Shown: positions 18,267-27,516, numbered from the stretch's first letter. The stretch is DNA of 64,000 nucleotides from Allobosea vaviloviae (GCF_001298265.1 NZ_LGSZ01000009.1:1-64000), one strand, 5' to 3'. A program made the numbers and translations. The notes: a model not told the origin generated them from the sequence alone.

Positions 18267-19550
18267 ATGATGGCGGGCGAGGGCCAGGTGACGCAGGTGA
18301 CGCAGACGGCACGGACGGTCCGGCGCACGACCAGCATGGGGCTGACGACCGCGGTCCATCGCAACAAGCCGCTCTCGAAGGCAGGCCTGCTGGAGCGGAT
18401 GTTCACGCTGGCCTTTTCGGGGCTCGTCTATCCGCAAATCTGGGAAGACCCGGTCGTCGACATGGAGGCGCTGCGCCTCCAGCCCGAGGACCATGTCGTC
18501 GCGATCGCGTCGGGCTCCTGCAACGTCCTGTCCTATCTGACCGCCGATCCCGCGAGGATCAGCGCGATCGACCTCAACGGCGCCCATATCGCGCTCGGCA
18601 AGCTGAAGCTCTCTGCGCTGGCCCGGATGGACCGGCACGACGATTTCCTGCGCTTCTTTGGGGAAGCGCGGTCGCAGGCCAATGTCGCACTGTATGATCG
18701 CGAGATCGCGCCTCATCTTGACGCCACCTCCCGCGGTTACTGGGAAGGCCGCGGACTCGACGGGCGGCGGCGCATCGGCATGTTCGCGCGCAATGTCTAT
18801 CGCTACGGGCTGCTCGGGCGCTTCATCGGCGCCGGCCACCTGCTCGGCCGCGCGCTCGGCTGCGATCCGCGCCGGATGCTGGAGGCGCGCGACATCGCGG
18901 AGCAGCGGGTGCTGTTCGAGCGGCATCTCGCGCCCGTCTTCGACAAGGCGTTCGTGCGCTGGCTGATCCGCCAGCCGGCCTCGCTCTACGGCCTTGGCAT
19001 CCCGCCGGCGCAGTACAAGGCGCTGGCCGCCGACGGCTCCGACGGCATTCGCGGCGCGCTGCGCGACCGGCTGGAGCGTCTCGCCTGCGGCTTCGACCTG
19101 AAGACGAATTATTTCGCCCGTCAGGCCTTCGGGCGCGGCTATGAGGCCGGGCCGGATGCTGCGCTGCCGCCCTATCTGCAGCGGGTCAATTTCGAGGCGG
19201 TGAAGGCGCGGGCGAGCCGCGTCTCCTATCACCAGAACGCCGTCACGGCCTTTCTGGAAAGCCAGCCTGCCGAAAGCTGCGACGCCTATGTCCTGCTCGA
19301 TGCGCAGGATTGGATGAACGATGCCGATCTGACGGCGCTGTGGAGGCAGATCACCCGCACGGCCCGGCCTGGCGCCCGCGTCATCTTCCGCACGGCGGCC
19401 GACGAGCGCCTGCTGCCGGGCCGCGTGCCGGCCGAGATCCTCGAGCAATGGCGCTATGACGAGGTCCAAAGCCGGGCCCTCTGCGCGCGCGACCGCTCCT
19501 CGATCTATGGCGGCTTCCATCTCTATGTGCTGCCGGGGGCGGCGGCGTGA
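18267..19550 (+). CDS. btaA: BtaA-type SAM:diacylglycerol 3-amino-3-carboxypropyltransferase (DUF3419)
   Basis: BtaA transfers the aminocarboxypropyl group of S-adenosylmethionine to diacylglycerol, the first step of diacylglyceryl-trimethylhomoserine (DGTS) synthesis. DGTS replaces phospholipids when phosphate is scarce. The 427-residue protein has the DUF3419 features: FSGLVYPQIWEDPVVDMEAL, then VVAIASGSCNVLSYL as the SAM-binding loop, AIDLNGAHI, and a late DAYVLLDAQDWM motif. The start is uncertain: 18267, 18270 and 18336 are in-frame ATGs and none has a ribosome site; a very short leader is possible given the upstream box. It overlaps btaB by four bases. Confidence 0.9.
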   Translation: MMAGEGQVTQVTQTARTVRRTTSMGLTTAVHRNKPLSKAGLLERMFTLAFSGLVYPQIWEDPVVDMEALRLQPEDHVVAIASGSCNVLSYLTADPARISAIDLNGAHIALGKLKLSALARMDRHDDFLRFFGEARSQANVALYDREIAPHLDATSRGYWEGRGLDGRRRIGMFARNVYRYGLLGRFIGAGHLLGRALGCDPRRMLEARDIAEQRVLFERHLAPVFDKAFVRWLIRQPASLYGLGIPPAQYKALAADGSDGIRGALRDRLERLACGFDLKTNYFARQAFGRGYEAGPDAALPPYLQRVNFEAVKARASRVSYHQNAVTAFLESQPAESCDAYVLLDAQDWMNDADLTALWRQITRTARPGARVIFRTAADERLLPGRVPAEILEQWRYDEVQSRALCARDRSSIYGGFHLYVLPGAAA

Positions 19551-20212
19551 GCGCCGCCTCGCATCAGCACGGCGCGGCCGGGCTGATGGACGCGATGTAT
19601 CGCCATCAGCGCCACATCTACGACGCGAGCCGGAAGTTCTACCTGCTCGGCCGCGACCAGCTGATCGCCCGCCTCGATCCGCCGCCGTGCGGGACCATCC
19701 TTGAGATCGGCTGCGGCACCGGCCGCAACCTGATCAAGATCGCGCGAGCCTATCCCGGCCGGCCTTGCTTCGGCCTCGACGTCTCCGCGGAAATGCTGGC
19801 GACCGCGCGGCAATCCGTCGAGCGGGCGGGGCTGTCGGACCGTATCGCCCTGAAGCAGGCCGATGCGACCGCCTTCGAGCCGGTGGCGCTGTTCGGCAGC
19901 GCCGGCTTCGACCGGATCGTGATCTCCTACGCCCTGTCGATGATCCCGCCCTGGCAGGCGGTCGTCGAGGAGGCGCTGCGCCGTCTCTCGCCCGGCGGTG
20001 AGCTGCATATCGTCGATTTCGGCGACCAGAGCGGCTTGCCCGCGCCGTTTCAGGCCGTGCTGAACCGCTGGCTTGCGCTGTTCCACGTCACGCCGCGCCG
20101 CGACCTCGCAGCGGTGCTGGACGATATCGCGGGGGCTGCCGGCACCAGCGCTCGCACACAGGCGCTTTATCGTGGCTATGCCGCGCTGGCGATGCTGCGC
20201 AGCGCGGCCTGA
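19547..20212 (+). CDS. btaB: BtaB-type SAM-dependent N-methyltransferase
   Basis: BtaB trimethylates the homoserine nitrogen made by BtaA, giving the betaine lipid DGTS. The 221-residue protein is a class I methyltransferase with the SAM motif ILEIGCGTGRNLIKIA near residue 45, then GLDVSAEML and VISYALSMIPPW. It begins with a GTG that overlaps the btaA stop (GTGA), so the two are translationally coupled. The pairing with btaA is the main reason for the name, since the domain alone would fit many substrates. Confidence 0.88.
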   Translation: MSAASHQHGAAGLMDAMYRHQRHIYDASRKFYLLGRDQLIARLDPPPCGTILEIGCGTGRNLIKIARAYPGRPCFGLDVSAEMLATARQSVERAGLSDRIALKQADATAFEPVALFGSAGFDRIVISYALSMIPPWQAVVEEALRRLSPGGELHIVDFGDQSGLPAPFQAVLNRWLALFHVTPRRDLAAVLDDIAGAAGTSARTQALYRGYAALAMLRSAA

Positions 20213-20231
20213 GCGCTGGGCTCAGCGGGCT

Positions 20232-20513
20232 TCAGCCGACCTGGACGCCCTTCCAGAAGGCGATCCGGCCCTTGATGTTGGCGGCTGCCGATTTCGGATC
20301 GGCGTAATACCAGGCGGCATCCCGGTTCTCCTTCCCGTCGACGACGACGGAATGGTAGTTGGCGGTGCCCTTCCAGCCGCAGACCGAGGTGGTGTCGCTC
20401 GGCTTGAACAGCTCGGCCTTGATGGCGTCTGCCGGGAAGTAGTGGTTTCCCTCGACGATGACGGTGTCGTCGGACTCGGCGAGGATCGTATCGTTCCAGA
20501 CAGCTTTGACCAT
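20232..20513 (-). CDS. DUF427 domain protein
   Basis: The 93-residue protein is a single DUF427 domain, with the motifs VWNDTILAESDDTVIVEGN, NHYFP, a TSVCGWKGTANY segment and AAWYY. DUF427 proteins are small beta-rich proteins of unknown biochemical role found across bacteria and fungi. CGGAG seven bases before the ATG at 20513 supports this start over one 36 bases further out. It is convergent with btaB and divergent from the potassium channel gene. Confidence 0.9.
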   Translation of the reverse strand: MVKAVWNDTILAESDDTVIVEGNHYFPADAIKAELFKPSDTTSVCGWKGTANYHSVVVDGKENRDAAWYYADPKSAAANIKGRIAFWKGVQVG

Positions 20514-20642
20514 GGCGGGCTCCGGAGGGGTGGGGATCGATGCCATGAAGATGGGGTGAAGGCCTTCGTCTTGCCAGAGGCGGGATGGTCCGTCGGGCGT
20601 TGCGCTGGACGCTTCGCCCGCCCCCGTGCTAGCGCCGATGCC

Positions 20643-21437
20643 ATGAGCGAACAGGCCGAAACGAACGGGAAGGCCGGTTTTGGGCGGGCTTGCGACCGAC
20701 TTCGCCAGCTCTATCACGGGCGTTCGCCCGCCGCGCTGCGCTTCCAGATGGCGGCGGCGATCGTCGATCTCCTGATCATCGCCTTTTTCATCGCAACGCC
20801 GATGATCCGCGATCGGCCGGATTTCCTCTGGATCGACTATACGATCGCGGCCATCGTGATGATCGAGATCGCGGCGCGGATGCTGGCCTCGTCGAACGTG
20901 CTGCGGCTGCTTCGTCAGCCGACCATGCTCCTCGATCTGTTCATCCTGGCGACATTGCTGGCGCCGGAATCGCTCGAGAATTTCGGCTTCCTGCGCATCC
21001 TCAGGCTGTGGTCGCTGTCCCAGCGCGGCCTGATCTGGGGTCAGCTGCGCGAGACGGCCTTTCGCCAATGGGAGGACGCCGCCAAGGCGGTGATCAACCT
21101 CGCGACGTTCCTCTTCGTCGTCACCGGCTTCATCTACACCTTCTTCTTCACCGGGCGGACCGGCCTGGAAGGCTATGTCGATGCCTTCTATTTCACGGTC
21201 ACGACGATGACCACGACCGGCTTCGGCGACATCGTCCTGCCCGGGATCGCGGGCAAACTGACCTCCATCGCGGTCATGATCGTCGGAATCTCTCTTTTCG
21301 TGCGGCTGGCGCAGGCGGTCTTCCGGCCGACGAAGGTGACGTTTCCCTGCCCGGACTGCGCATTGCAACGCCATGAACCCGACGCCGTGCATTGCAAGGC
21401 CTGCGGCCACAAGCTGCGGATACCGGACCCGGACTGA
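20643..21437 (+). CDS. Voltage-gated-type potassium channel with C-terminal zinc ribbon
   Basis: The 264-residue inner-membrane protein has a voltage-sensor-like N-terminal half with four hydrophobic segments, the last being FLRILRLWSLSQRG with a few spaced arginines. A pore domain follows, with the selectivity filter TTTGFGD near residue 197. Beyond the last helix, where channels often have a coiled coil or RCK domain, there is a small zinc ribbon with two pairs CPDC and CKAC. The frame is open further upstream inside btaB, but the ATG at 20643 follows the intergenic gap. Potassium selectivity is inferred from the filter; the zinc ribbon role is unknown. Confidence 0.88.
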   Translation: MSEQAETNGKAGFGRACDRLRQLYHGRSPAALRFQMAAAIVDLLIIAFFIATPMIRDRPDFLWIDYTIAAIVMIEIAARMLASSNVLRLLRQPTMLLDLFILATLLAPESLENFGFLRILRLWSLSQRGLIWGQLRETAFRQWEDAAKAVINLATFLFVVTGFIYTFFFTGRTGLEGYVDAFYFTVTTMTTTGFGDIVLPGIAGKLTSIAVMIVGISLFVRLAQAVFRPTKVTFPCPDCALQRHEPDAVHCKACGHKLRIPDPD

Positions 21438-21457
21438 GAAGAGCGCTCGCCGCGGTT

Positions 21458-22018
21458 TTAGTGCCGCGTCTCGGGCTCGCGCTCGCCGGTCATGCTTTCG
21501 ACAGTGATCGCGGTCTTCTGCGGCATGCCGATGATCCGGCCGATCGTCAACGGCAGCGGCATCATGCTGTGCGCGGCCTTCATCAGGGCGAGATTGGCGA
21601 GGAGGTCGGCCGGGAAGGGAGAGACCTTGCGGCTCGTCAGATCGACATGAAGCGCGAGGTTCTCGCTGGTGGCTGCAAGCCAGCCCTCGGTCGCGTGGCG
21701 CATTTCGAGATAGTAATGCAGACGCTTCTCGTCGAAGGCAATCAGCTGGGCGGTGACGCGGACCTGGTCGCTCTCGGTCAACTCGCGCTTGTAGAGAATA
21801 TGGCATTCCGCCGCGAATGTGGAGGAGTGGCGCGTGTCGAGATAATTCTGGTTGATGCCGACCAGCGAGAAGACCTCATCGGCCGCGCGGTCGAACAGGA
21901 CGTGATAATAGGCCATGTTGAGATGGCCGTTATAGTCGATCCATTGCGGCTCGACCCGCATGGGAGACGAGACGAACGGTGCGAAGAACAGCGCCGGGGC
22001 GCGGATGTCGTCTTTCAT
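21458..22018 (-). CDS. 4-hydroxybenzoyl-CoA thioesterase fold protein (acyl-CoA thioesterase)
   Basis: The 186-residue protein has the hotdog-fold thioesterase pattern: RVEPQWIDYNGHLNMAYY near residue 21, with the DYNGH catalytic Asp, and a second half with VRVTAQLIAFDEKRLHYYLEM. The extended DYNGHLNMAYY motif resembles thioesterases encoded in carnitine or betaine degradation clusters (betainyl-CoA thioesterase), but no other carnitine gene is nearby, so the substrate is open. It is divergent from the flavoprotein gene. Confidence 0.85.
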   Translation of the reverse strand: MKDDIRAPALFFAPFVSSPMRVEPQWIDYNGHLNMAYYHVLFDRAADEVFSLVGINQNYLDTRHSSTFAAECHILYKRELTESDQVRVTAQLIAFDEKRLHYYLEMRHATEGWLAATSENLALHVDLTSRKVSPFPADLLANLALMKAAHSMMPLPLTIGRIIGMPQKTAITVESMTGEREPETRH

Positions 22019-22267
22019 GGCCGCCTCCCTGGTTCAGCGCTGCGCCATTGCGGATTGCTCCCTGCGATGGCGGCATGACGGCCGATACGAAACCGCATCA
22101 TTGCCGCTGCCCTTTGCCTTCCCGCATGGTCTATCATACTGCGATCCCGCTCGCCGTCAGCCCGGCCAGGGGGAGATCGCACACCCTTGAACCGGCCAGT
22201 GTCCGTATCGCAACTGTTGGCGAAACCGGACTGTTCCAAGTCTAAGCGCCAGAACCGGATGTTGACA

Positions 22268-23707
22268 ATGAATTTGCCTGCCGCCGCCCTGCATGAGCCC
22301 CCCGCATCCGCCGCAAAGCTGCCGCCTTCGCCGACGTCGATCGACGCCGTGACACGCGCGCTTGCGGCCTCCTTCGGCAACCGGCTGGTGACGAGCCTGG
22401 CGGTGCGCCAGCAGCACGGGCATACGCTGACCTGGATTCCAAACCAGCCGCCGGACGCCGTGGTGTTTCCGCAGAGCACGCAGGAGGTCTCGGACATCGT
22501 CAGCCTCTGCGCCGTGCATGGCGTACCAGTCATCGCCTTCGGCACGGGCACCTCGCTGGAAGGCCATGTGAATGCGCCGTTCGGGGGCGTCTGCATCGAC
22601 ATGAGCCAGATGAAGGCGGTCATTGCCGTTCATGCCGAGGATCTCGATTGCGTCGTTCAGGCCGGGGTCACCCGCAAGGAGTTGAACGAGCACCTGCGCG
22701 ACCAGGGCCTGATGTTCCCGATCGACCCCGGCGCCGACGCCTCGATCGGTGGCATGGCGGCGACGCGCGCCTCGGGCACCAATGCGGTGCGCTACGGCAC
22801 GATGAAGGACAATGTGCTGGCGCTGACCGCGGTGATGGCTGACGGCTCGATCGTCAAGACCTCGACGCGGGCTCGCAAGACCTCGGCCGGCTACGACCTG
22901 ACGCGCCTGCTCGTCGGCTCGGAGGGAACACTCGGGATCATCACCGAGATTACGCTGAAGCTGCACGGCATCCCCGAAGCGATCTCGGCCGGCGTCTGCC
23001 CGTTCCCGTCCGTGAAGGCGGCCTGCGACGCGACGATCATCACAATCCAATCCGGCCTGCCGGTGGCGCGCATCGAGCTTCTCGACGAGGTGATGATCCG
23101 CGGCGTCAACATCCATTCCAAACTCGGCCTGCCCGAGACCGTGATGCTCTTCGTCGAGTTCCACGGCACCGAGGCAAGCGTGAAGGAGCAGTCGGAGCGC
23201 TTCGGCGAGATCGCGGCCGAGTTCGGCGGCGGGCCGTTCGAGTGGGCGACCAAGGCCGAGGACCGCAGCAAGCTCTGGCAGGCCCGCCACGACGCCTATT
23301 GGGCGGCGCGCGCGCTGCGTCCGGGCGTGGAATCGGTCGCGACCGACGTTTGCGTGCCGATCTCCCAGTTGGCCGATTGTGTCGAGGAGACCAAGCGCGA
23401 CATCGAGGCGAGCGGGCTGATCGCGCCGATCGCCGGCCATGTCGGCGACGGCAATTTCCACACCCAGCCGCTGGTCGACCTGACCGATCCCGAAGAGGTG
23501 GCGCGCGCGGAGGCGTTCATCGAGCGGCTGGTCAAGCGGGCGCTCGCCATGGGCGGAACCTGCACTGGCGAGCACGGTGTCGGCCAGAAGAAGATCAAGT
23601 ACCTCGAAGCCGAGCATGGCGCGTCGGCTCTGGTGGTGATGCGCACGCTCAAGCGCGCTCTCGATCCGCAGAACATTCTCAACCCCGGCAAGATTCTCGT
23701 GCTCTGA
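22268..23707 (+). CDS. FAD-linked D-lactate dehydrogenase / GlcD family oxidoreductase
   Basis: The protein of about 479 residues has the PCMH-type FAD-binding domain (VVFPQSTQEVSDIVSLC, then GTGTSLEGHVN, IDPGADASIGGMAATRASGTNAVRYG) and the C-terminal FAD-oxidase domain with GHVGDGNFH and TGEHGVGQKK. These motifs are shared by D-lactate dehydrogenase (cytochrome), GlcD and D-2-hydroxyglutarate dehydrogenase. Single-gene context and length favour D-lactate dehydrogenase (cytochrome c type). It would pass electrons to the respiratory chain. The start is uncertain: in-frame ATGs at 22187, 22259 and 22268, none with a good ribosome site. Confidence 0.87.
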   Translation: MNLPAAALHEPPASAAKLPPSPTSIDAVTRALAASFGNRLVTSLAVRQQHGHTLTWIPNQPPDAVVFPQSTQEVSDIVSLCAVHGVPVIAFGTGTSLEGHVNAPFGGVCIDMSQMKAVIAVHAEDLDCVVQAGVTRKELNEHLRDQGLMFPIDPGADASIGGMAATRASGTNAVRYGTMKDNVLALTAVMADGSIVKTSTRARKTSAGYDLTRLLVGSEGTLGIITEITLKLHGIPEAISAGVCPFPSVKAACDATIITIQSGLPVARIELLDEVMIRGVNIHSKLGLPETVMLFVEFHGTEASVKEQSERFGEIAAEFGGGPFEWATKAEDRSKLWQARHDAYWAARALRPGVESVATDVCVPISQLADCVEETKRDIEASGLIAPIAGHVGDGNFHTQPLVDLTDPEEVARAEAFIERLVKRALAMGGTCTGEHGVGQKKIKYLEAEHGASALVVMRTLKRALDPQNILNPGKILVL

Positions 23708-23779
23708 CGAAAGAACCCAGGCGATCTGCGCGTCTGCGATCTTCGAGATTGTGACGTCGCAGATCGCTCGGTTCTTTCG
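23708..23779 (+). terminator. Large nested inverted repeat just after the D-lactate dehydrogenase gene
   Basis: Outer arms CGAAAGAACC (23708-23717) and GGTTCTTTCG (23770-23779) and inner arms GCGATCTGCG (23721-23730) and CGCAGATCGC (23758-23767) pair perfectly, giving a long hairpin that begins right at the stop codon. A weak T-tract lies in the 3' arm itself. It is a plausible terminator or a mobile small palindrome. Confidence 0.6.
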
Positions 23780-23800
23780 AGGATGTCGTGATATTGCCGC

Positions 23801-23860
23801 GACTTGGATGCATGAGACTGAGCTGCAAGAGACTTGGTTTCATGCGACTTGGCTGCATGA
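23801..23860. repeat. Four tandem copies of a 15-bp repeat
   Basis: The units GACTTGGATGCATGA, GACTGAGCTGCAAGA, GACTTGGTTTCATGC and GACTTGGCTGCATGA are in register, 15 bases each, between the hairpin and the asmA gene. They do not lie in an open frame that fits the next gene. They could be a regulatory array or a mini-satellite. Confidence 0.75.
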
Positions 23861-23913
23861 TCGGTTTGCCCGCATGATCGGGGCGCCCCTGACGACGAGG
23901 ATAAAGCCGGACG

Positions 23914-26900
23914 TTGCGTGAGACCCTGACAGTCCTGGCCGGCCTTTTGGTGCTGGCACTGCTCGCCGCCCTGATCGGGCCGGGCTTCGTCGACTGGCGG
24001 GGCTACCGACCCCAGATCGAGGCGCGGCTCGCGGGCGCGCTCGGCGTCGAGACGGGTATCGGTGGCGGCATCGGCCTGCGGCTTCTGCCGTCGCCGCGGC
24101 TGACGCTTCAGGATGTCCGTTTCGGCGGCAGGACGCTGGAGGCCAGCACGGCCTCTGTGGAGTTGCTGACGGTCGAGCTTGGGCTGTCGTCCTTGGCGCG
24201 GGGCGAATTCCGCATCGCCGACGCGAAGGCGGAAGGTGCGACCGTCTCAGTTGTCCTCGACGAGGCCGGCGCGATCCGGCTGCCGTCCAGAACCGGCTCC
24301 GGCCTGCCGACGCAGACCAGCCTCGACCGCCTCAGCATCGGCCGTTCCGCGCTGATCTGGCGCGAACCCGGCAAGGATCCGGTGACGCTCGCGCCGATCT
24401 CGGCCGAGATCTCCGCCAACAGCCTCGCCGGCCCATGGCGGATCGAAGGCGAGGTCGCGGGCTCTTCGCTGCGCATTACGACAGGCGCCATCGAGCCGGA
24501 CGGCCGGCTGCGGGCCAAGGCCTTCGTCACGGGCGAGGACCTGCAGATCGGCTTCGACGGCAACTTCCTTTTGCCAAGTTCGGCCGCGGGCGTGTCTCTG
24601 GGGCTGGACGGCGCCTTCACGCTTGCACCGGGCGGTGCGCTGTCGGTCACCGGCAAGGTCACGGGCGGCAGCCGCAAGCTCGATCTTGCGGGCATCGTGC
24701 TCGACATCGCCGGCGGTTCGGCAAGGCTGGAAGGCGAGGGGCAGTTCCTGCCCGGGACAGGCACCGGCTCGCTGGCGCTGCGGGCGCGCCGGCTCGATGT
24801 CGATGCACTGACCACGGCGCTTGGCGAGCGGGCCGGGTTCGAGCGGGCCTTGCAGACATTGCCGGGCCATTTCGACATCTCGCTCGATCTCGACCAGCTG
24901 ATTTGGCGCGGCGAGGATTTTGCCGCCTTCGGGCTGCGCGGCCGGCTCTCGGACAGCGGGCTCTCCGATGCCACGGCCTCGATGCGGGTCGCAGGCGCGT
25001 TGATCGGGGCGAGCGGCGCGGTCGATGCCAATGGCGTCGCCGGCAGGGTCAATGTGAAGGCCGAAGATTCGCGGCGCATCGCGCTTGTCGCTGCGCGGGC
25101 GGGGCTCGATCCGGCTCTGGCCGATCTCGTCGCCGGGCTCGGTCAGATCGACGGCGAGGCGGTCGGCGCCTGGGATGGCGGCCGGGTGGCGCTGCAACGT
25201 CTGCTGGTCACCGGCGCGTCTGGGGTGAGGCTCGATCTGTCGGGCGACATCACCACTGACCGGCTGGTGGCGAAGGCGTCGCTGCAAGGCTTCGATCTCA
25301 ACAGCCTGCCGCCGGCCGAAAGCGTCAGCGGGCTCATCGGGCGACGCGACCTTGCGCTTGACCTCAATCTCACCCAAGCGCGTTTCCGCAATGCGCCGCC
25401 GGGTTCGGCGAGCCTCGATCTGCGCCGCGAGGGGTCGGTGTGGCGCCTGAGCCGGCTGGCGATCGACGGTTTCGGCGGCGTCACCGTCTCAGGCTCGGGA
25501 GCGCTGCTGGCGGAGGGCGGCGAAATCTCGGGCCGCATCCGCGCGCCGCGCTTCGAGACGGTCGCCGCGCTGGCCGGGCCGCTGCTGCCCGAGGCGGCGC
25601 GGCAGATGCTGGGCCGCGTCGGCGACGGGCTGTCGCGGCTGGATGCCAATTTCCGCCTGACGCGGGCGCCGGCCGGGGATACCGGCGTCGCGATGGATGG
25701 CTCGGCACAGGCCGGGCGGCTGGCGCTGAACGGCCGGATCGACGCGGGCGGGCGCTGGACCGGAGCGACCTTGCGCTTCACGCTCGGTGACCGCCGCCAG
25801 GTCTTCCAGGCCCTGGGGCTGCCGATGCCTCGGCAGGCCGGGCCGGGCGAACTCGTGATGGAGCAGGCACCGGGCCGGCTGGTCGGCACCTTGGCAGGCC
25901 CCGGTCTGTCGATCGTGCTGGAGAACGAGGTCTCGGTTCCGTCGCGGCTGACGGTCCAGGCCGACGGGCTCGGCCAGATCCTCCCCGAGGGCGCGTCGCG
26001 GCTGTTGCCCGAGGGTCTGGTCGATGCCCATGCCCGGGTCGGTTTCGCGCCCGAGACCGTCTCGCTGGACGATCTCGTGCTCAATCTTGGCGGAGCCAGC
26101 GCGCGCGGCCATGTCGCTTTTGCGCGCGAAGGGGGGCTGACCGGGCGGCTCGCCCTGCCCAGCACCGATTTGCGCGCGCTTCTCGGCTTGGCCCTGGGCG
26201 CCGGCCAGGCCGGCGCAGCGACCTGGTCGACCGCCCGCTTTGGCACAGCGGCGGCGCTGCCGGATTTCCGGCTCGACATCGAGGCCGGCGCTCTCGCGGC
26301 GGGCGAGGGCATCATTCTGCGCGATGCACGCTTCAGCCTGCGCTCTGACCAGGATGGATTGCGGCTCGACGATCTGACGGCGGCCTATGGTGGTGGCCGG
26401 GTCGGCGGGCGTTTCGCGACGCGACGCGAGGGCGGGCTGGCTCAGTTGTCCGGCCGCCTCAATCTCGACCGCGTCGATCTCGCCCCGCTGACCGGGGGAG
26501 CGCTCGGCGGCAAGGTCTCCGGCCAGTTTGAGACCGGCGGCTCGGGCGAGAGCCCGGCGCGCCTGATCGCGGGCCTGAGCGGGGCTGGAAGCCTGAGCTT
26601 CACGGCTGCAAGGCTGAGCCGGTTCGATCCGGCGGCCTATGCCCGGGTCATTGCGGCGACGGGCGAGGATGCCTCCGAGAGCGACACGTCGCGGCTGCAG
26701 CAGCGGCTTGGCGAAGCGCTCGATCGCGATTCCTGGGCGCTCGGAAACATCACGGTGCCCTTCACGCTGGCGGGCGGGCTGGTCCGTTTGCAGCCGCTGA
26801 GCTTCGACAGCGCAGGTCTGCGCGCGGAAGCCAGCGGCACTGTCGATCTGCGGGCCATGACGGCTGATCTCCGGCTCGGCCTCAAGCCGCTAGGAGCCTT

Positions 26901-27516
26901 GCCGAAGGGCTGGCCGGGCGATGCGCCGCAGGTCGGTGTCGCCTGGCGCGGTTCCCTAGCGTTGCTGCGGAGGGAGGCTGATGTGAACGCGCTCTCCAAC
27001 ATGGTCGCTGCGCGGGCCCTGGCGCGTGAGATCGAGCGCGTCGAGGCCTTCGAGGCCGATGCCCGCGAGCGCGCGGCCCACTCGCGCCGTCTGCGGGCCG
27101 AACGCGAGACCCGCGAGAACGAGCGCAAGCTCGGAGAATTCCTCAAGGCCGAAGAGGAGCGCCGGATCGCCGAGGAAAAGCGGGCCGAGGAGGCCAGGCG
27201 CGTCGAGGAAGCCCGCCGGCTGCTCGAGGAGCGGCGGGCGGAAGAGGCGCGCCGCGTCGAGCAGGCGCGCCTGGAGCAGGAGATGCGCCGGCGCATCGAG
27301 GCCGAGGAGCGGGCCGAGCGCCAGCGTGCCGCAGCCGAGCGGGCGGCGGCGGAACGGGCCGCGACGCAGCAACAGCAGCCTGGCCCGCTGATCCTGCCGA
27401 GCGCGCCGCGCGCGAACTTTCCCGATCCGGCCGTGCCATCGGCCCCGGCGCTGGCGCCGCCCATCGAGATCGAATCGGTACCGCGCCCGTTGTCCCGCAG
27501 TCCCCAGTCGAACTGA
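23914..27516 (+). CDS. AsmA-family large envelope protein with C-terminal coiled coil
   Basis: The 1200-residue protein has a single N-terminal hydrophobic segment (TVLAGLLVLALLAALIG) and then a long repetitive beta-rich region typical of AsmA/TamB-like proteins. These are thought to bridge the inner and outer membranes and move phospholipids. Residues about 1030-1170 are strongly charged Glu/Arg/Ala heptads (EERRAEEARRVE pattern), a coiled coil, followed by a Pro-rich end. The start is a TTG at 23914, with GAGGA upstream; no ATG is available. It is alone on this strand. The lipid-transport role is inferred from the family. Confidence 0.88.
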   Translation: MRETLTVLAGLLVLALLAALIGPGFVDWRGYRPQIEARLAGALGVETGIGGGIGLRLLPSPRLTLQDVRFGGRTLEASTASVELLTVELGLSSLARGEFRIADAKAEGATVSVVLDEAGAIRLPSRTGSGLPTQTSLDRLSIGRSALIWREPGKDPVTLAPISAEISANSLAGPWRIEGEVAGSSLRITTGAIEPDGRLRAKAFVTGEDLQIGFDGNFLLPSSAAGVSLGLDGAFTLAPGGALSVTGKVTGGSRKLDLAGIVLDIAGGSARLEGEGQFLPGTGTGSLALRARRLDVDALTTALGERAGFERALQTLPGHFDISLDLDQLIWRGEDFAAFGLRGRLSDSGLSDATASMRVAGALIGASGAVDANGVAGRVNVKAEDSRRIALVAARAGLDPALADLVAGLGQIDGEAVGAWDGGRVALQRLLVTGASGVRLDLSGDITTDRLVAKASLQGFDLNSLPPAESVSGLIGRRDLALDLNLTQARFRNAPPGSASLDLRREGSVWRLSRLAIDGFGGVTVSGSGALLAEGGEISGRIRAPRFETVAALAGPLLPEAARQMLGRVGDGLSRLDANFRLTRAPAGDTGVAMDGSAQAGRLALNGRIDAGGRWTGATLRFTLGDRRQVFQALGLPMPRQAGPGELVMEQAPGRLVGTLAGPGLSIVLENEVSVPSRLTVQADGLGQILPEGASRLLPEGLVDAHARVGFAPETVSLDDLVLNLGGASARGHVAFAREGGLTGRLALPSTDLRALLGLALGAGQAGAATWSTARFGTAAALPDFRLDIEAGALAAGEGIILRDARFSLRSDQDGLRLDDLTAAYGGGRVGGRFATRREGGLAQLSGRLNLDRVDLAPLTGGALGGKVSGQFETGGSGESPARLIAGLSGAGSLSFTAARLSRFDPAAYARVIAATGEDASESDTSRLQQRLGEALDRDSWALGNITVPFTLAGGLVRLQPLSFDSAGLRAEASGTVDLRAMTADLRLGLKPLGALPKGWPGDAPQVGVAWRGSLALLRREADVNALSNMVAARALAREIERVEAFEADARERAAHSRRLRAERETRENERKLGEFLKAEEERRIAEEKRAEEARRVEEARRLLEERRAEEARRVEQARLEQEMRRRIEAEERAERQRAAAERAAAERAATQQQQPGPLILPSAPRANFPDPAVPSAPALAPPIEIESVPRPLSRSPQSN

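Noticed and set aside
22157-23617. Minus-strand frame of 486 codons opposite the D-lactate dehydrogenase
   Set aside because: Shadow of a gene with clear FAD-binding motifs.
23801-23860. CRISPR array
   Set aside because: Only four 15-bp units with no spacers and no cas genes in the window.
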